From Elusimicrobiota bacterium (GTDB taxonomy: Bacteria; Elusimicrobiota; Elusimicrobia; UBA1565; JACRDR01): a stretch of DNA of 6,171 nucleotides. A model generated the notes under the pieces. The model was given only the letters and a program-made list of their open reading frames with translations, was not told the DNA's origin and searched no databases. Below are positions 1 to 5,483 of the stretch, piece by piece (position 1 is the stretch's first letter; the number at the start of each line of letters is the position of its first letter). A program made the translations under genes and the position numbers. Location of the stretch: positions 1 to 6,171 of the forward strand of contig JACQPI010000033.1 in assembly GCA_016207585.1 (NCBI GenBank), given 5' to 3'.

Positions 1-1
1 A

Positions 2-631
2 GTCGGGTTCAACCACCGCTTCCATCCGGCGTTTCTCAAGGCCCGCGAGATCGTCGATGCGCGAGGCCTCGGGCCTCTTTTATACATACGCGCCCGCTAT
101 GGCCATGGGGGCCGGCGAGGATACGAAAGGGAGTGGCGCGCGAACAAAAAGATATCCGGCGGCGGGGATCTCATCGACCAGGGCATCCACCTCATCGACC
201 TCTCGCGCTGGTTTTTGGGGGAGTTCCGGCGAATCAACGGGCGCCTGGCCACCTATTTCTGGAAGATGCGCGTGGAGGACAACGCGTTCGTCTCGCTCGA
301 GACGGCGCAAGGGCGCATCGCCTGGCTGCACGCGAGCTGGACCGAGTGGAAAAATGTTTTTTGCTTCGAGATATTCGGCCGCGGCGGCAAGCTCCAGGTC
401 GACGGGCTCGGAGGCAGCTACGGGACCGAGCGCCTCACGCACTACCGCATGAAGCCCGAGATGGGCCCACCGGAAATCAGGACTTGGGAATTCTCCGGCG
501 ACGGCTCCTGGGGCGCGGAGTTTGCCGAGTTCGCCCGGGCCGTTGCGGAAAATCGGCAGCCGTCGGGAAACCTGTCGGACGCCGCGGCCGCGCTCAAGAT
601 TATTGACACCTTATATCGGAAAAATGGATAG
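2..631 (+). CDS. Gfo/Idh/MocA-family sugar oxidoreductase, 3' part (5' end outside window)
   Basis: The reading frame is open from base 2 to the TAG at 629-631, giving the last 209 residues. Family members are usually 320-360 residues, so roughly the first 120-140, including the NAD(P)-binding Rossmann fold, lie upstream of the window. The fragment opens with VGFNHRFHP, typical of the junction between the Rossmann and C-terminal alpha/beta domains. At fragment residues 53-71 it has the family signature GGGDLIDQGIHLIDLSRWF; the Asp and His there belong to the substrate/catalytic region. The rest (WTEWKN, FEIFGRGGKLQVDGLGG, then a helical end) fits the C-terminal beta-sheet domain. Such enzymes oxidise, reduce or epimerise sugars, often nucleotide sugars or inositols, in the cytoplasm. 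The substrate cannot be told. It lies 18 bases before the sugar kinase, so it probably belongs to the same polysaccharide operon. The family call is firm; the role is inferred. Confidence 0.9.
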   Translation, partial: VGFNHRFHPAFLKAREIVDARGLGPLLYIRARYGHGGRRGYEREWRANKKISGGGDLIDQGIHLIDLSRWFLGEFRRINGRLATYFWKMRVEDNAFVSLETAQGRIAWLHASWTEWKNVFCFEIFGRGGKLQVDGLGGSYGTERLTHYRMKPEMGPPEIRTWEFSGDGSWGAEFAEFARAVAENRQPSGNLSDAAAALKIIDTLYRKNG

Positions 632-632
632 T
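603..632 (+). promoter_or_regulatory. Weak candidate internal sigma70-type promoter ahead of the heptose block
   Basis: A perfect TTGACA lies at 603-608, and GATAGT (four of six matches to TATAAT) follows at 627-632 after an 18-base spacer. This falls in an unusually AT-rich patch at the end of the oxidoreductase gene, and transcription would start about ten bases before the kinase ATG. Most of it is coding sequence, the -10 box is imperfect, and the host's sigma consensus is unknown. It may be chance. Confidence 0.18.
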
Positions 633-649
633 ACCCCGCGAGTACGCCA

Positions 650-1633
650 ATGATCATCACGCGCAGCCCGTTGCGGATCACCTTGGGCGGCGGCGGGACC
701 GATCTCCCCTCCTACTACTCCAAACACGGAGGCTTCCTGATCGCGGCGGCCGTGGACAAGTTCGTCTACATCACCCTGCACCAAACGTTCGTCCCCGAGC
801 TCATCGTCAAATACTCCAAGATGGAGCGCGTCGAACATTCCGAAGAGGTCCAACACCCCATCATCCGGGAAGCCCTCAGGCTGACCCAGACGCAGGGGGC
901 CTATCTGGAGCTCGCCAGCATGGCCGACATCCCCGCCGGAACCGGCCTCGGGTCCTCTGGAAGCTTCACGACGGCGCTCCTGAAGGCCCTGCACGCGCAC
1001 CACGACAACATCGTCCATCCCGAGGAGCTCGCCGAGCAGGCGTGCCGCATCGAGATCGATCTGCTCAAGGAACCGATCGGCAAGCAGGATCAGTACATCG
1101 CCGCTTACGGCGGGATTACGTGCTTCGAGTTCCATCCCGACGGCAAGGTCTCCGCCGCGCCGCTCAAAATGTCGCTGGAGACCCGCTACAACCTCGAGGA
1201 TAACCTCCTCCTTTTTTTCACGGGCTACTCCCGCGACGCCTCGGAGGTCCTTCAAGAGCAGGACGCCAAGAGCAAGGAGGACGATTCCTCCATGATCCAG
1301 AACCTCCATGCCGTCAAGGACATGGCCTTGAGAAGCCGGCAAGCCTTCGAAAGCGGCGACCTGCGGCGCTTCGCCGAGATCATGAACGAGCACTGGCGGC
1401 ACAAGAAGAAGCGCTCGCGGCGGATGTCCAATTCGCGGATCAACGAGTGGTACGATTTGGCGATGGAGAGCGGCGCCCTGGGCGGCAAGCTCATCGGCGC
1501 AGGCGGCGGTGGATTTTTGATGTTCTACTCCGAGGACAAGGTGCGGCTGCGCCATGCGATGATCCAAGCGGGGCTCAAGGAGGTCCGCTTCCGCTTCAAC
1601 GCCTCGGGCACCGAGATCGTCTCGCGGTCGTGA
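650..1633 (+). CDS. hddA: GHMP-family sugar kinase, probable D-glycero-D-manno-heptose 7-phosphate 1-kinase (HddA-like)
   Basis: This 327-residue protein matches HddA-type GHMP kinases in length and motif order. HddA phosphorylates C1 of D-glycero-D-manno-heptose 7-phosphate with ATP, giving the 1,7-bisphosphate in the cytoplasm. Visible motifs: the N-terminal substrate loop RSPLRITLGGGGTDLPSYY (residues 5-23), the ATP-binding GHMP motif IPAGTGLGSSGSF (94-106), PIGKQDQYIAAYGG (142-155) with the probable catalytic Asp147, and the C-terminal glycine-rich loop KLIGAGGGGF (280-289). The ATG at 650 puts the conserved MIITRSPLRI directly at the N-terminus, so the start is well supported although no good Shine-Dalgarno site precedes it. 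The stop overlaps the nucleotidyltransferase start (GTGA). Fucose/L-fucokinase-like or other sugar-1-kinases share this fold; the heptose assignment rests mainly on the neighbouring isomerase, phosphatase and nucleotidyltransferase. Confidence 0.88.
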   Translation: MIITRSPLRITLGGGGTDLPSYYSKHGGFLIAAAVDKFVYITLHQTFVPELIVKYSKMERVEHSEEVQHPIIREALRLTQTQGAYLELASMADIPAGTGLGSSGSFTTALLKALHAHHDNIVHPEELAEQACRIEIDLLKEPIGKQDQYIAAYGGITCFEFHPDGKVSAAPLKMSLETRYNLEDNLLLFFTGYSRDASEVLQEQDAKSKEDDSSMIQNLHAVKDMALRSRQAFESGDLRRFAEIMNEHWRHKKKRSRRMSNSRINEWYDLAMESGALGGKLIGAGGGGFLMFYSEDKVRLRHAMIQAGLKEVRFRFNASGTEIVSRS

Positions 1634-2343
1634 CGCCCCAACTGGTTCTCCTGGCGGGCGGCCTCGGCACGCGCCTGGGCGGACTTACGGCCTCAACGCC
1701 CAAGTCCCTGGTACGCGTGGCCGGAGAGCCGTTCATATTCCATCAGCTTCGCCTGCTCCAACGCGAGAAAATCGACCGTGTCATCCTGTGCGCGGGGCAC
1801 CGAGGCGAGGACATTCGCCGGACGATCGGAGACGGGGCCCGCTTCGGACTGCGAATTTCCTATTGTTTCGACGGCGACACGCTCCTGGGAACCGGGGGCG
1901 CCCTGCGCCGCGCCCTGTCGCTCTTGGACGAGAGCTTCTGGACCCTCTACGGGGACAGCTATCTCGACGTTCCATTCGCGCCGATCGATCGGCATTTCTC
2001 GTCTCAAAAACGGCTTGGCCTGATGACCGTTTTTTGCAATAATAACCGTTGGGTACCGAGCAATATCCTGCTTCAAGACGGCCGGATCGTTCGCTACGAC
2101 AAGGCAAAACCGACTCTCGAAATGCGACATATCGACTTCGGCCTCGGGCTGCTGCGCCGAGAGGCCCTGGCCCCGTGGAAGGACGGCGATGGTTTCGACC
2201 TCTCCGAGCTCCACCGGCGCCTGGTCGCCCAAGGGGAACTCCTGAGCTTCGAGACCTCGCAGCGGTTTTACGAGATCGGCACCCCGGAAGGCCTTCGAGA
2301 AACGGAAGCCCATATCCTAGCCAAGCGAAGAGCAAATGCCTAA
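1630..2343 (+). CDS. hddC: Sugar-1-phosphate nucleotidyltransferase, probable D-glycero-alpha-D-manno-heptose 1-phosphate guanylyltransferase (HddC-like)
   Basis: The frame is open further upstream, but that part lies inside the kinase gene. The GTG at 1630 is the sensible start: it overlaps the kinase stop as GTGA and places the nucleotide-binding motif at the N-terminus. The 237-residue product is the normal size for HddC. Motifs: LAGGLGTRLGG (8-18) followed by TPKSL with Lys25, the signature of NTP:sugar-phosphate transferases; TLLGTGGAL (84-92); the metal-binding YGDSYLDV (107-114, Asp109); IDFGLGLL (168-175); and RFYEIGTPEGL (212-222). There is no C-terminal acyltransferase repeat domain. 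It should join heptose 1-phosphate to a nucleotide with release of pyrophosphate. GTP is inferred from the pathway context; ATP, CTP or UTP cannot be excluded from sequence. Its last eight bases overlap the start of the isomerase gene, suggesting translational coupling. Confidence 0.85.
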   Translation: MTPQLVLLAGGLGTRLGGLTASTPKSLVRVAGEPFIFHQLRLLQREKIDRVILCAGHRGEDIRRTIGDGARFGLRISYCFDGDTLLGTGGALRRALSLLDESFWTLYGDSYLDVPFAPIDRHFSSQKRLGLMTVFCNNNRWVPSNILLQDGRIVRYDKAKPTLEMRHIDFGLGLLRREALAPWKDGDGFDLSELHRRLVAQGELLSFETSQRFYEIGTPEGLRETEAHILAKRRANA

Positions 2344-3013
2344 AAGCGATTCGAAGGCCCCATCGACACGCCCTGGCGGGGTTCCCGCGTCAGATACGTC
2401 CGCCTACGTCGAGTCCTATCTCAAGGAGGCCTCCGAGATCGCCGACCGCCTCGACCGCGACCCCATCGCGAAGATGGTCGCCGTCCTCCTGAAGCTGCGG
2501 CAGGCTGGAGGGAGGCTGTTCATCCTGGGGGTCGGCGGCGGCGCCGGGAACGCGACCCACGCGGTCAACGATTTCAGGAAGATCAGCGACATCGAGGCCT
2601 ACGCCCCCACCGACAACGTCGCCGAGCTCACCGCACGCGTCAACGACGACGGCTGGGAGTCCAGCTTCTCCAACTGGCTCAAGGTCAGCCGCCTGGGCCC
2701 GAGGGACGCGGTCCTCGTCTTCTCGGTCGGCGGAGGCAACCTCGAAAAGAAGATCAGCCTCAACATCGTCGGGGCGCTGAAACTCGCCAGGCAAGTCCAG
2801 GCCAGGATATTGGGGATCGTCGGCCGCGACGGCGGCTATACCGCCCAGGTGGCCGATGCCTGCGTCATCGTCCCGACGCTCAACCCGGAAACGGTGACCC
2901 CGCACGCCGAAGCCTTCCAGGCCGTCGTTTGGCACCTGATCGTTTCGCACCCCCTTTTGCAGGCCAATGCGATGAAATGGGAATCCATCCAGGAGAAATC
3001 ATGCCGACACTGA
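2336..3013 (+). CDS. SIS-domain phosphosugar isomerase, divergent GmhA-like (probable sedoheptulose 7-phosphate isomerase)
   Basis: This 225-residue single SIS-domain protein is longer than typical GmhA (about 190-200) because of a polar N-terminal tail of about 20 residues. SIS features: FILGVGGGAGNATHAVNDF (62-80), DNVAELTARVNDDGW (93-107), the phosphate-loop-like FSVGGGN (129-135), GRDGGYTA (163-170) and the C-terminal helix TPHAEAFQAVVWHLIVSHP (188-206). Aligned by eye to E. coli GmhA, His61 is kept as His75 and the catalytic His180 as His200, with the same spacing to their partners. The catalytic Glu65 becomes Asp79 and Gln172 becomes Glu192. GmhA converts sedoheptulose 7-phosphate to D-glycero-D-manno-heptose 7-phosphate; context supports that reaction, but the substitutions leave room for another ketose phosphate. 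The ATG at 2336 has only a weak AAGAG close upstream and overlaps the previous gene by eight bases. The 3' end overlaps the transaldolase by 13 bases. Confidence 0.82.
   Translation: MPKSDSKAPSTRPGGVPASDTSAYVESYLKEASEIADRLDRDPIAKMVAVLLKLRQAGGRLFILGVGGGAGNATHAVNDFRKISDIEAYAPTDNVAELTARVNDDGWESSFSNWLKVSRLGPRDAVLVFSVGGGNLEKKISLNIVGALKLARQVQARILGIVGRDGGYTAQVADACVIVPTLNPETVTPHAEAFQAVVWHLIVSHPLLQANAMKWESIQEKSCRH
2991..2995 (+). promoter_or_regulatory. Ribosome-binding site deciding the transaldolase start
   Basis: AGGAG lies five bases before the ATG at 3001, inside the end of the isomerase gene. It supports that ATG over the in-frame TTG at 2929, whose extra 24 residues would overlap conserved isomerase sequence and look like no transaldolase. 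It is the clearest Shine-Dalgarno sequence in the five-gene block. Confidence 0.7.
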
Positions 3014-3765
3014 CAAAGCCTCAAAAAGCGACGCAACCTCACGCCGAGACGCCTTCCGCGGCGAAGCTCAAGGTCAAACGTTTCATGGACGGCGCCAACA
3101 TCAACGATATGCGGGAGTGCTACCGGCAAGGCATCGTCCAAGGGTTCACGACGAACCCGTCCCTGATGCGCAAGGCGGCCATTACGGACTATGGGGCCTT
3201 CGCGCGCGAGGCCCTGGCGGCCATCCCCGACCTGCCGATTTCCTTCGAGGTCTTCTCGGACGACCCGGCCGGGATGGAGCGCGAGGCTCGCAAGATCGCG
3301 ACGTGGGGACGCAACGTCTACGTCAAGATCCCCATCACGAACACCCAAGGCCGCTCCTGCGTCCCGCTGATTAGCGCGCTGTCCAAGGACGCCGTCCGCC
3401 TCAACGTCACGGCGATCCTCACCCTGGAGCAAGTCGCGGCAACCGCCGAGGCTCTCGACCCGAAAATCCCGAGCATCGTCTCGGTCTTCGCGGGGCGGAT
3501 CGCCGATACGGGACGAGACCCCATGCCCCTCATGCGCGAGGCGGCGCAAATACTGAAGGCCAACAAGACCGCGGAACTCCTCTGGGCCAGCTCCCGGGAG
3601 CTCCTCAACATCTTCCAGGCCGAGGCCTGCCGCTGCCACATCATCACCGTGACGCCGGAAATCCTCAAGAAGCTTTCCACGATCGGCAAGGACTTGGGAG
3701 AGCTTTCGCTGGACACGGTGAAGATGTTCTACAAGGACGCGCAATCCGCCGGCTATAAGATTTGA
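3001..3765 (+). CDS. Small transaldolase (TalC/FSA-like fold), probable supplier of sedoheptulose 7-phosphate
   Basis: The 254-residue product is a class I aldolase of the short transaldolase group (usually about 215-230), with about 25 extra N-terminal residues rich in Lys, Thr and Pro. Motifs in order: FMDGANINDMRE (28-39; Asp30 matches the conserved N-terminal Asp), GFTTNPSL (48-55), VYVKIPITN (106-114) with the Schiff-base Lys109, LNVTAILTLEQ (134-144), VSVFAGRIADTG (160-171) and WASSRELL (195-202) with the phosphate-binding Ser/Arg. Phe163 sits where E. coli TalB has Phe178 and fructose-6-phosphate aldolase has Tyr131, which favours true transaldolase chemistry. The known reaction moves dihydroxyacetone from fructose 6-phosphate to erythrose 4-phosphate, giving sedoheptulose 7-phosphate, the substrate of GmhA. 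The gene overlaps the isomerase by 13 bases and the phosphatase by four, so a dedicated role in the heptose pathway is the best inference. Confidence 0.87.
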   Translation: MPTLTKPQKATQPHAETPSAAKLKVKRFMDGANINDMRECYRQGIVQGFTTNPSLMRKAAITDYGAFAREALAAIPDLPISFEVFSDDPAGMEREARKIATWGRNVYVKIPITNTQGRSCVPLISALSKDAVRLNVTAILTLEQVAATAEALDPKIPSIVSVFAGRIADTGRDPMPLMREAAQILKANKTAELLWASSRELLNIFQAEACRCHIITVTPEILKKLSTIGKDLGELSLDTVKMFYKDAQSAGYKI

Positions 3766-4346
3766 AACGACGCGCCGTATTCCTGGACCGAGACGGGGTC
3801 CTGGTGGAGCCCGTCTACCGCGCGGACTCGAAGGCTCACGAACCGCCGCGCCGCGCGGAGGAGTTGGCGCTGACTCCGAGGGCCGTGGAGGCGCTTCGGG
3901 CCCTCCAAGGGGCCGATCACATCCTCCTGGTCGTCTCCAACCAGCCCGACGTCGCCAAGAACAAATGCGCGATGAGCGACCTGCGGCAGGTCCACCTGGC
4001 CCTCGAAGCTCGGCTTCAAGCCGAGAAGATCCGCATCGAAAGATTCTACTACTGCTACCACCATCCCGACGGCACGCATCCGCAATGGAGCCGAACCTGC
4101 GCTTGCCGCAAGCCGGGGAGCCTCCTGCTGGAGACGGCGGCTCGCGACTACGACCTGGACCTGGAGCGCTCCTGGATGATCGGCGACCGGGACTCCGACA
4201 TCGAGTGCGCGCGCCGGGTCGGATCGAAGACCATCCTCGTCTCCCACCCGCACTCCCAAGAATACCGGCACGGCGCGCGGGCCGATTTCGAGGCCCGGGA
4301 CGTCCTGGAGGCGGCTCAGATCGTCCTGCGCCGCTGCGCGGCCTGA
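3762..4346 (+). CDS. gmhB: HAD-family heptose bisphosphate phosphatase (GmhB-like)
   Basis: This 194-residue protein is the usual size for GmhB. It shows the HAD motifs FLDRDGV (7-13; nucleophile Asp9 and acid/base Asp11), SNQPDVA (59-65, motif II Ser59), RKPGS with Lys117 (motif III) and MIGDRDSD (139-146, metal-binding acids, motif IV). Between motifs II and III it has the structural-zinc pattern of GmhB: Cys98-x-His100 and Cys113-x-Cys115. GmhB removes the C7 phosphate from heptose 1,7-bisphosphate, leaving the 1-phosphate for nucleotidylation. The start is a TTG overlapping the transaldolase stop as TTGA; starting later would delete the catalytic Asp motif. No Shine-Dalgarno site is seen, so translation is probably coupled to the transaldolase. 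Histidinol-phosphatase relatives share the fold, but the neighbours favour heptose. Anomer preference cannot be read from sequence. Confidence 0.88.
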   Translation: MKRRAVFLDRDGVLVEPVYRADSKAHEPPRRAEELALTPRAVEALRALQGADHILLVVSNQPDVAKNKCAMSDLRQVHLALEARLQAEKIRIERFYYCYHHPDGTHPQWSRTCACRKPGSLLLETAARDYDLDLERSWMIGDRDSDIECARRVGSKTILVSHPHSQEYRHGARADFEARDVLEAAQIVLRRCAA

Positions 4347-4352
4347 GCGCGC

Positions 4353-5477
4353 ATGATCGACATCCTCGTCATCGCGCCGCGCTACGGCACCATCGACCGG
4401 GGAATGGAGAGTTTCTTCCCGCAGTTCATGTCGCGTTTCGACCCCTCCCGGTTTCGATTCACCGTGCTGTCGGCCCCTCACGGCCTCCCGCCCTCGGACC
4501 GGATCCGGTTCGTCCAACGCCCGACCCTGCGGCGCGAGATCGGGGTCCGGCTCTACCGCATCAAGCCTCTCGGCCGGCTGCTCAAGCTCTTGAAATTCAA
4601 GACCGAGACGCACCTCGAATCCTTTTTTCTGATGCTGGCGAGCGCGCCCTATCTTCTGCGGCATTCTTTCGACATCGTCATGCCCTCCGGCGGCCCCTGG
4701 ACCTACGTGTTCGCCGCCCGGCTCTGCGGCGCCCGCGCCAGGATCGTCTCCCTGGGGCACGCGGGACCGTCCCGCTCGGAGCTCGTGCGAAGCGACCTTT
4801 TCATCGCCATCACCCCGGCCGATGAGGAGGAGGCCAAGCGAATATGGCATCCCATCGCGACGCAAGTGATCCCCAGCGCGACGGATGTCTCGCGTTTCGG
4901 CGCCGCCGGGCCTCGGCCGAACCGAAAACCCAAGGTCATCCTCTGCGTCGCGGCGCTGGAGGCCTTCAAGCGCCACGACCTGCTTTTTGACGCCGCCGAG
5001 GTTTTAGGGGAGATGGGCGAGGACGTGATCGTCCTATGCCACGGGCGCGGCCCCCACAAAGCGCGTTTGATGCGGCATCCCTTATATCTAAAGGGCAAGG
5101 TCCGCATCGACGAATCGCGGCTTCCAGACGTAGCCCGTTGCTACGAGGAGGCGGACGTCTTCAGCCTCGCCTCGCCGGAGGAGACCTTCGGGCTCGTCTT
5201 CACGGAGGCCCTCGCCTGCGGGCTCAACGTCGTCGCCCACGACGCCCCGCGCCAACGCTTCGTGGTCGGCGAGTCCGGTTTTTTCTGCGATGTATTCAAC
5301 CGCCAAGCGTACGCCGAGGCGCTCCGAAACGCCCTGAATACCGGCCGGCGCGAGCAAAACGTCGCCCAAGCGAAGCGCTTCGATTTCAGCGCGGCCATCC
5401 CGCGCTATGAAGCGCTGTTCGAAAGCCTGGCCGCAAGCGCTGGCCGCCCGGCCCTGACGGCGACGGGAGGGGCCTAG
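4353..5477 (+). CDS. GT-B glycosyltransferase, GT4-like
   Basis: This 374-residue protein has the two-domain layout of GT-B enzymes. The N-terminal half starts IDILVIAPRYGTIDRGMESF (2-21), the acceptor domain with an early Gly-rich turn. The linker reads QVIPSATDVSRF (171-182), matching the IPNGVD-type boundary of GT4 enzymes. The donor half has ILCVAALEAFKRHDLL (196-211) and the EX7E motif at Glu277 and Glu285 within PEETFGLVFTEALACG (275-290), which contacts the nucleotide sugar. No transmembrane segment is evident, so it is probably cytoplasmic or peripheral on the inner membrane and builds a lipid-linked glycan. It starts six bases after the phosphatase stop, making the heptose nucleotide a plausible donor, but donor and acceptor cannot be read from sequence. 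The C-terminal 15 residues (Ala/Gly/Thr-rich) look unstructured. Confidence 0.88.
   Translation: MIDILVIAPRYGTIDRGMESFFPQFMSRFDPSRFRFTVLSAPHGLPPSDRIRFVQRPTLRREIGVRLYRIKPLGRLLKLLKFKTETHLESFFLMLASAPYLLRHSFDIVMPSGGPWTYVFAARLCGARARIVSLGHAGPSRSELVRSDLFIAITPADEEEAKRIWHPIATQVIPSATDVSRFGAAGPRPNRKPKVILCVAALEAFKRHDLLFDAAEVLGEMGEDVIVLCHGRGPHKARLMRHPLYLKGKVRIDESRLPDVARCYEEADVFSLASPEETFGLVFTEALACGLNVVAHDAPRQRFVVGESGFFCDVFNRQAYAEALRNALNTGRREQNVAQAKRFDFSAAIPRYEALFESLAASAGRPALTATGGA
5465..5472 (+). promoter_or_regulatory. Probable ribosome-binding site of the FkbM-type methyltransferase
   Basis: GGGAGGGG overlaps the end of the glycosyltransferase gene and contains GGAGG, 11-13 bases before the ATG at 5484. 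The spacing is slightly long but usable. It supports that ATG, which also places the conserved VDIGAAGG near the N-terminus. Confidence 0.5.
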
Positions 5478-5483
5478 AACACG

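Noticed and set aside
1209..1218. Short T tracts (also near 357, 2030, 4623 and 5279) as possible phase-variation sites
   Set aside because: They are at most about seven bases long, encode ordinary Phe-containing strands in intact frames, and are too short to suggest frequent slippage.
611..1567. A 318-codon minus-strand open frame opposite the GHMP kinase
   Set aside because: Its composition is that of a complementary-strand shadow, no motif is recognisable, and the plus strand carries all the GHMP kinase signatures.
1447..1629. Upstream extension of the nucleotidyltransferase frame to an earlier start
   Set aside because: This stretch encodes conserved C-terminal kinase sequence in another frame; the translated extension is low-complexity and Arg/Gly-rich, and the GTG at 1630 gives the normal family N-terminus.
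2929..3000. TTG at 2929 as the transaldolase start
   Set aside because: It would overlap the conserved end of the isomerase by 85 bases, while the ATG at 3001 has an AGGAG at good spacing.
3753..4976. A 407-codon open frame on the minus strand, opposite the phosphatase and glycosyltransferase
   Set aside because: It is antisense to two genes with clear family motifs, has a composition dominated by Arg/Gly/Ala/Asp/Val, shows no recognisable domain, and is expected as a by-product of GC-rich codon bias.
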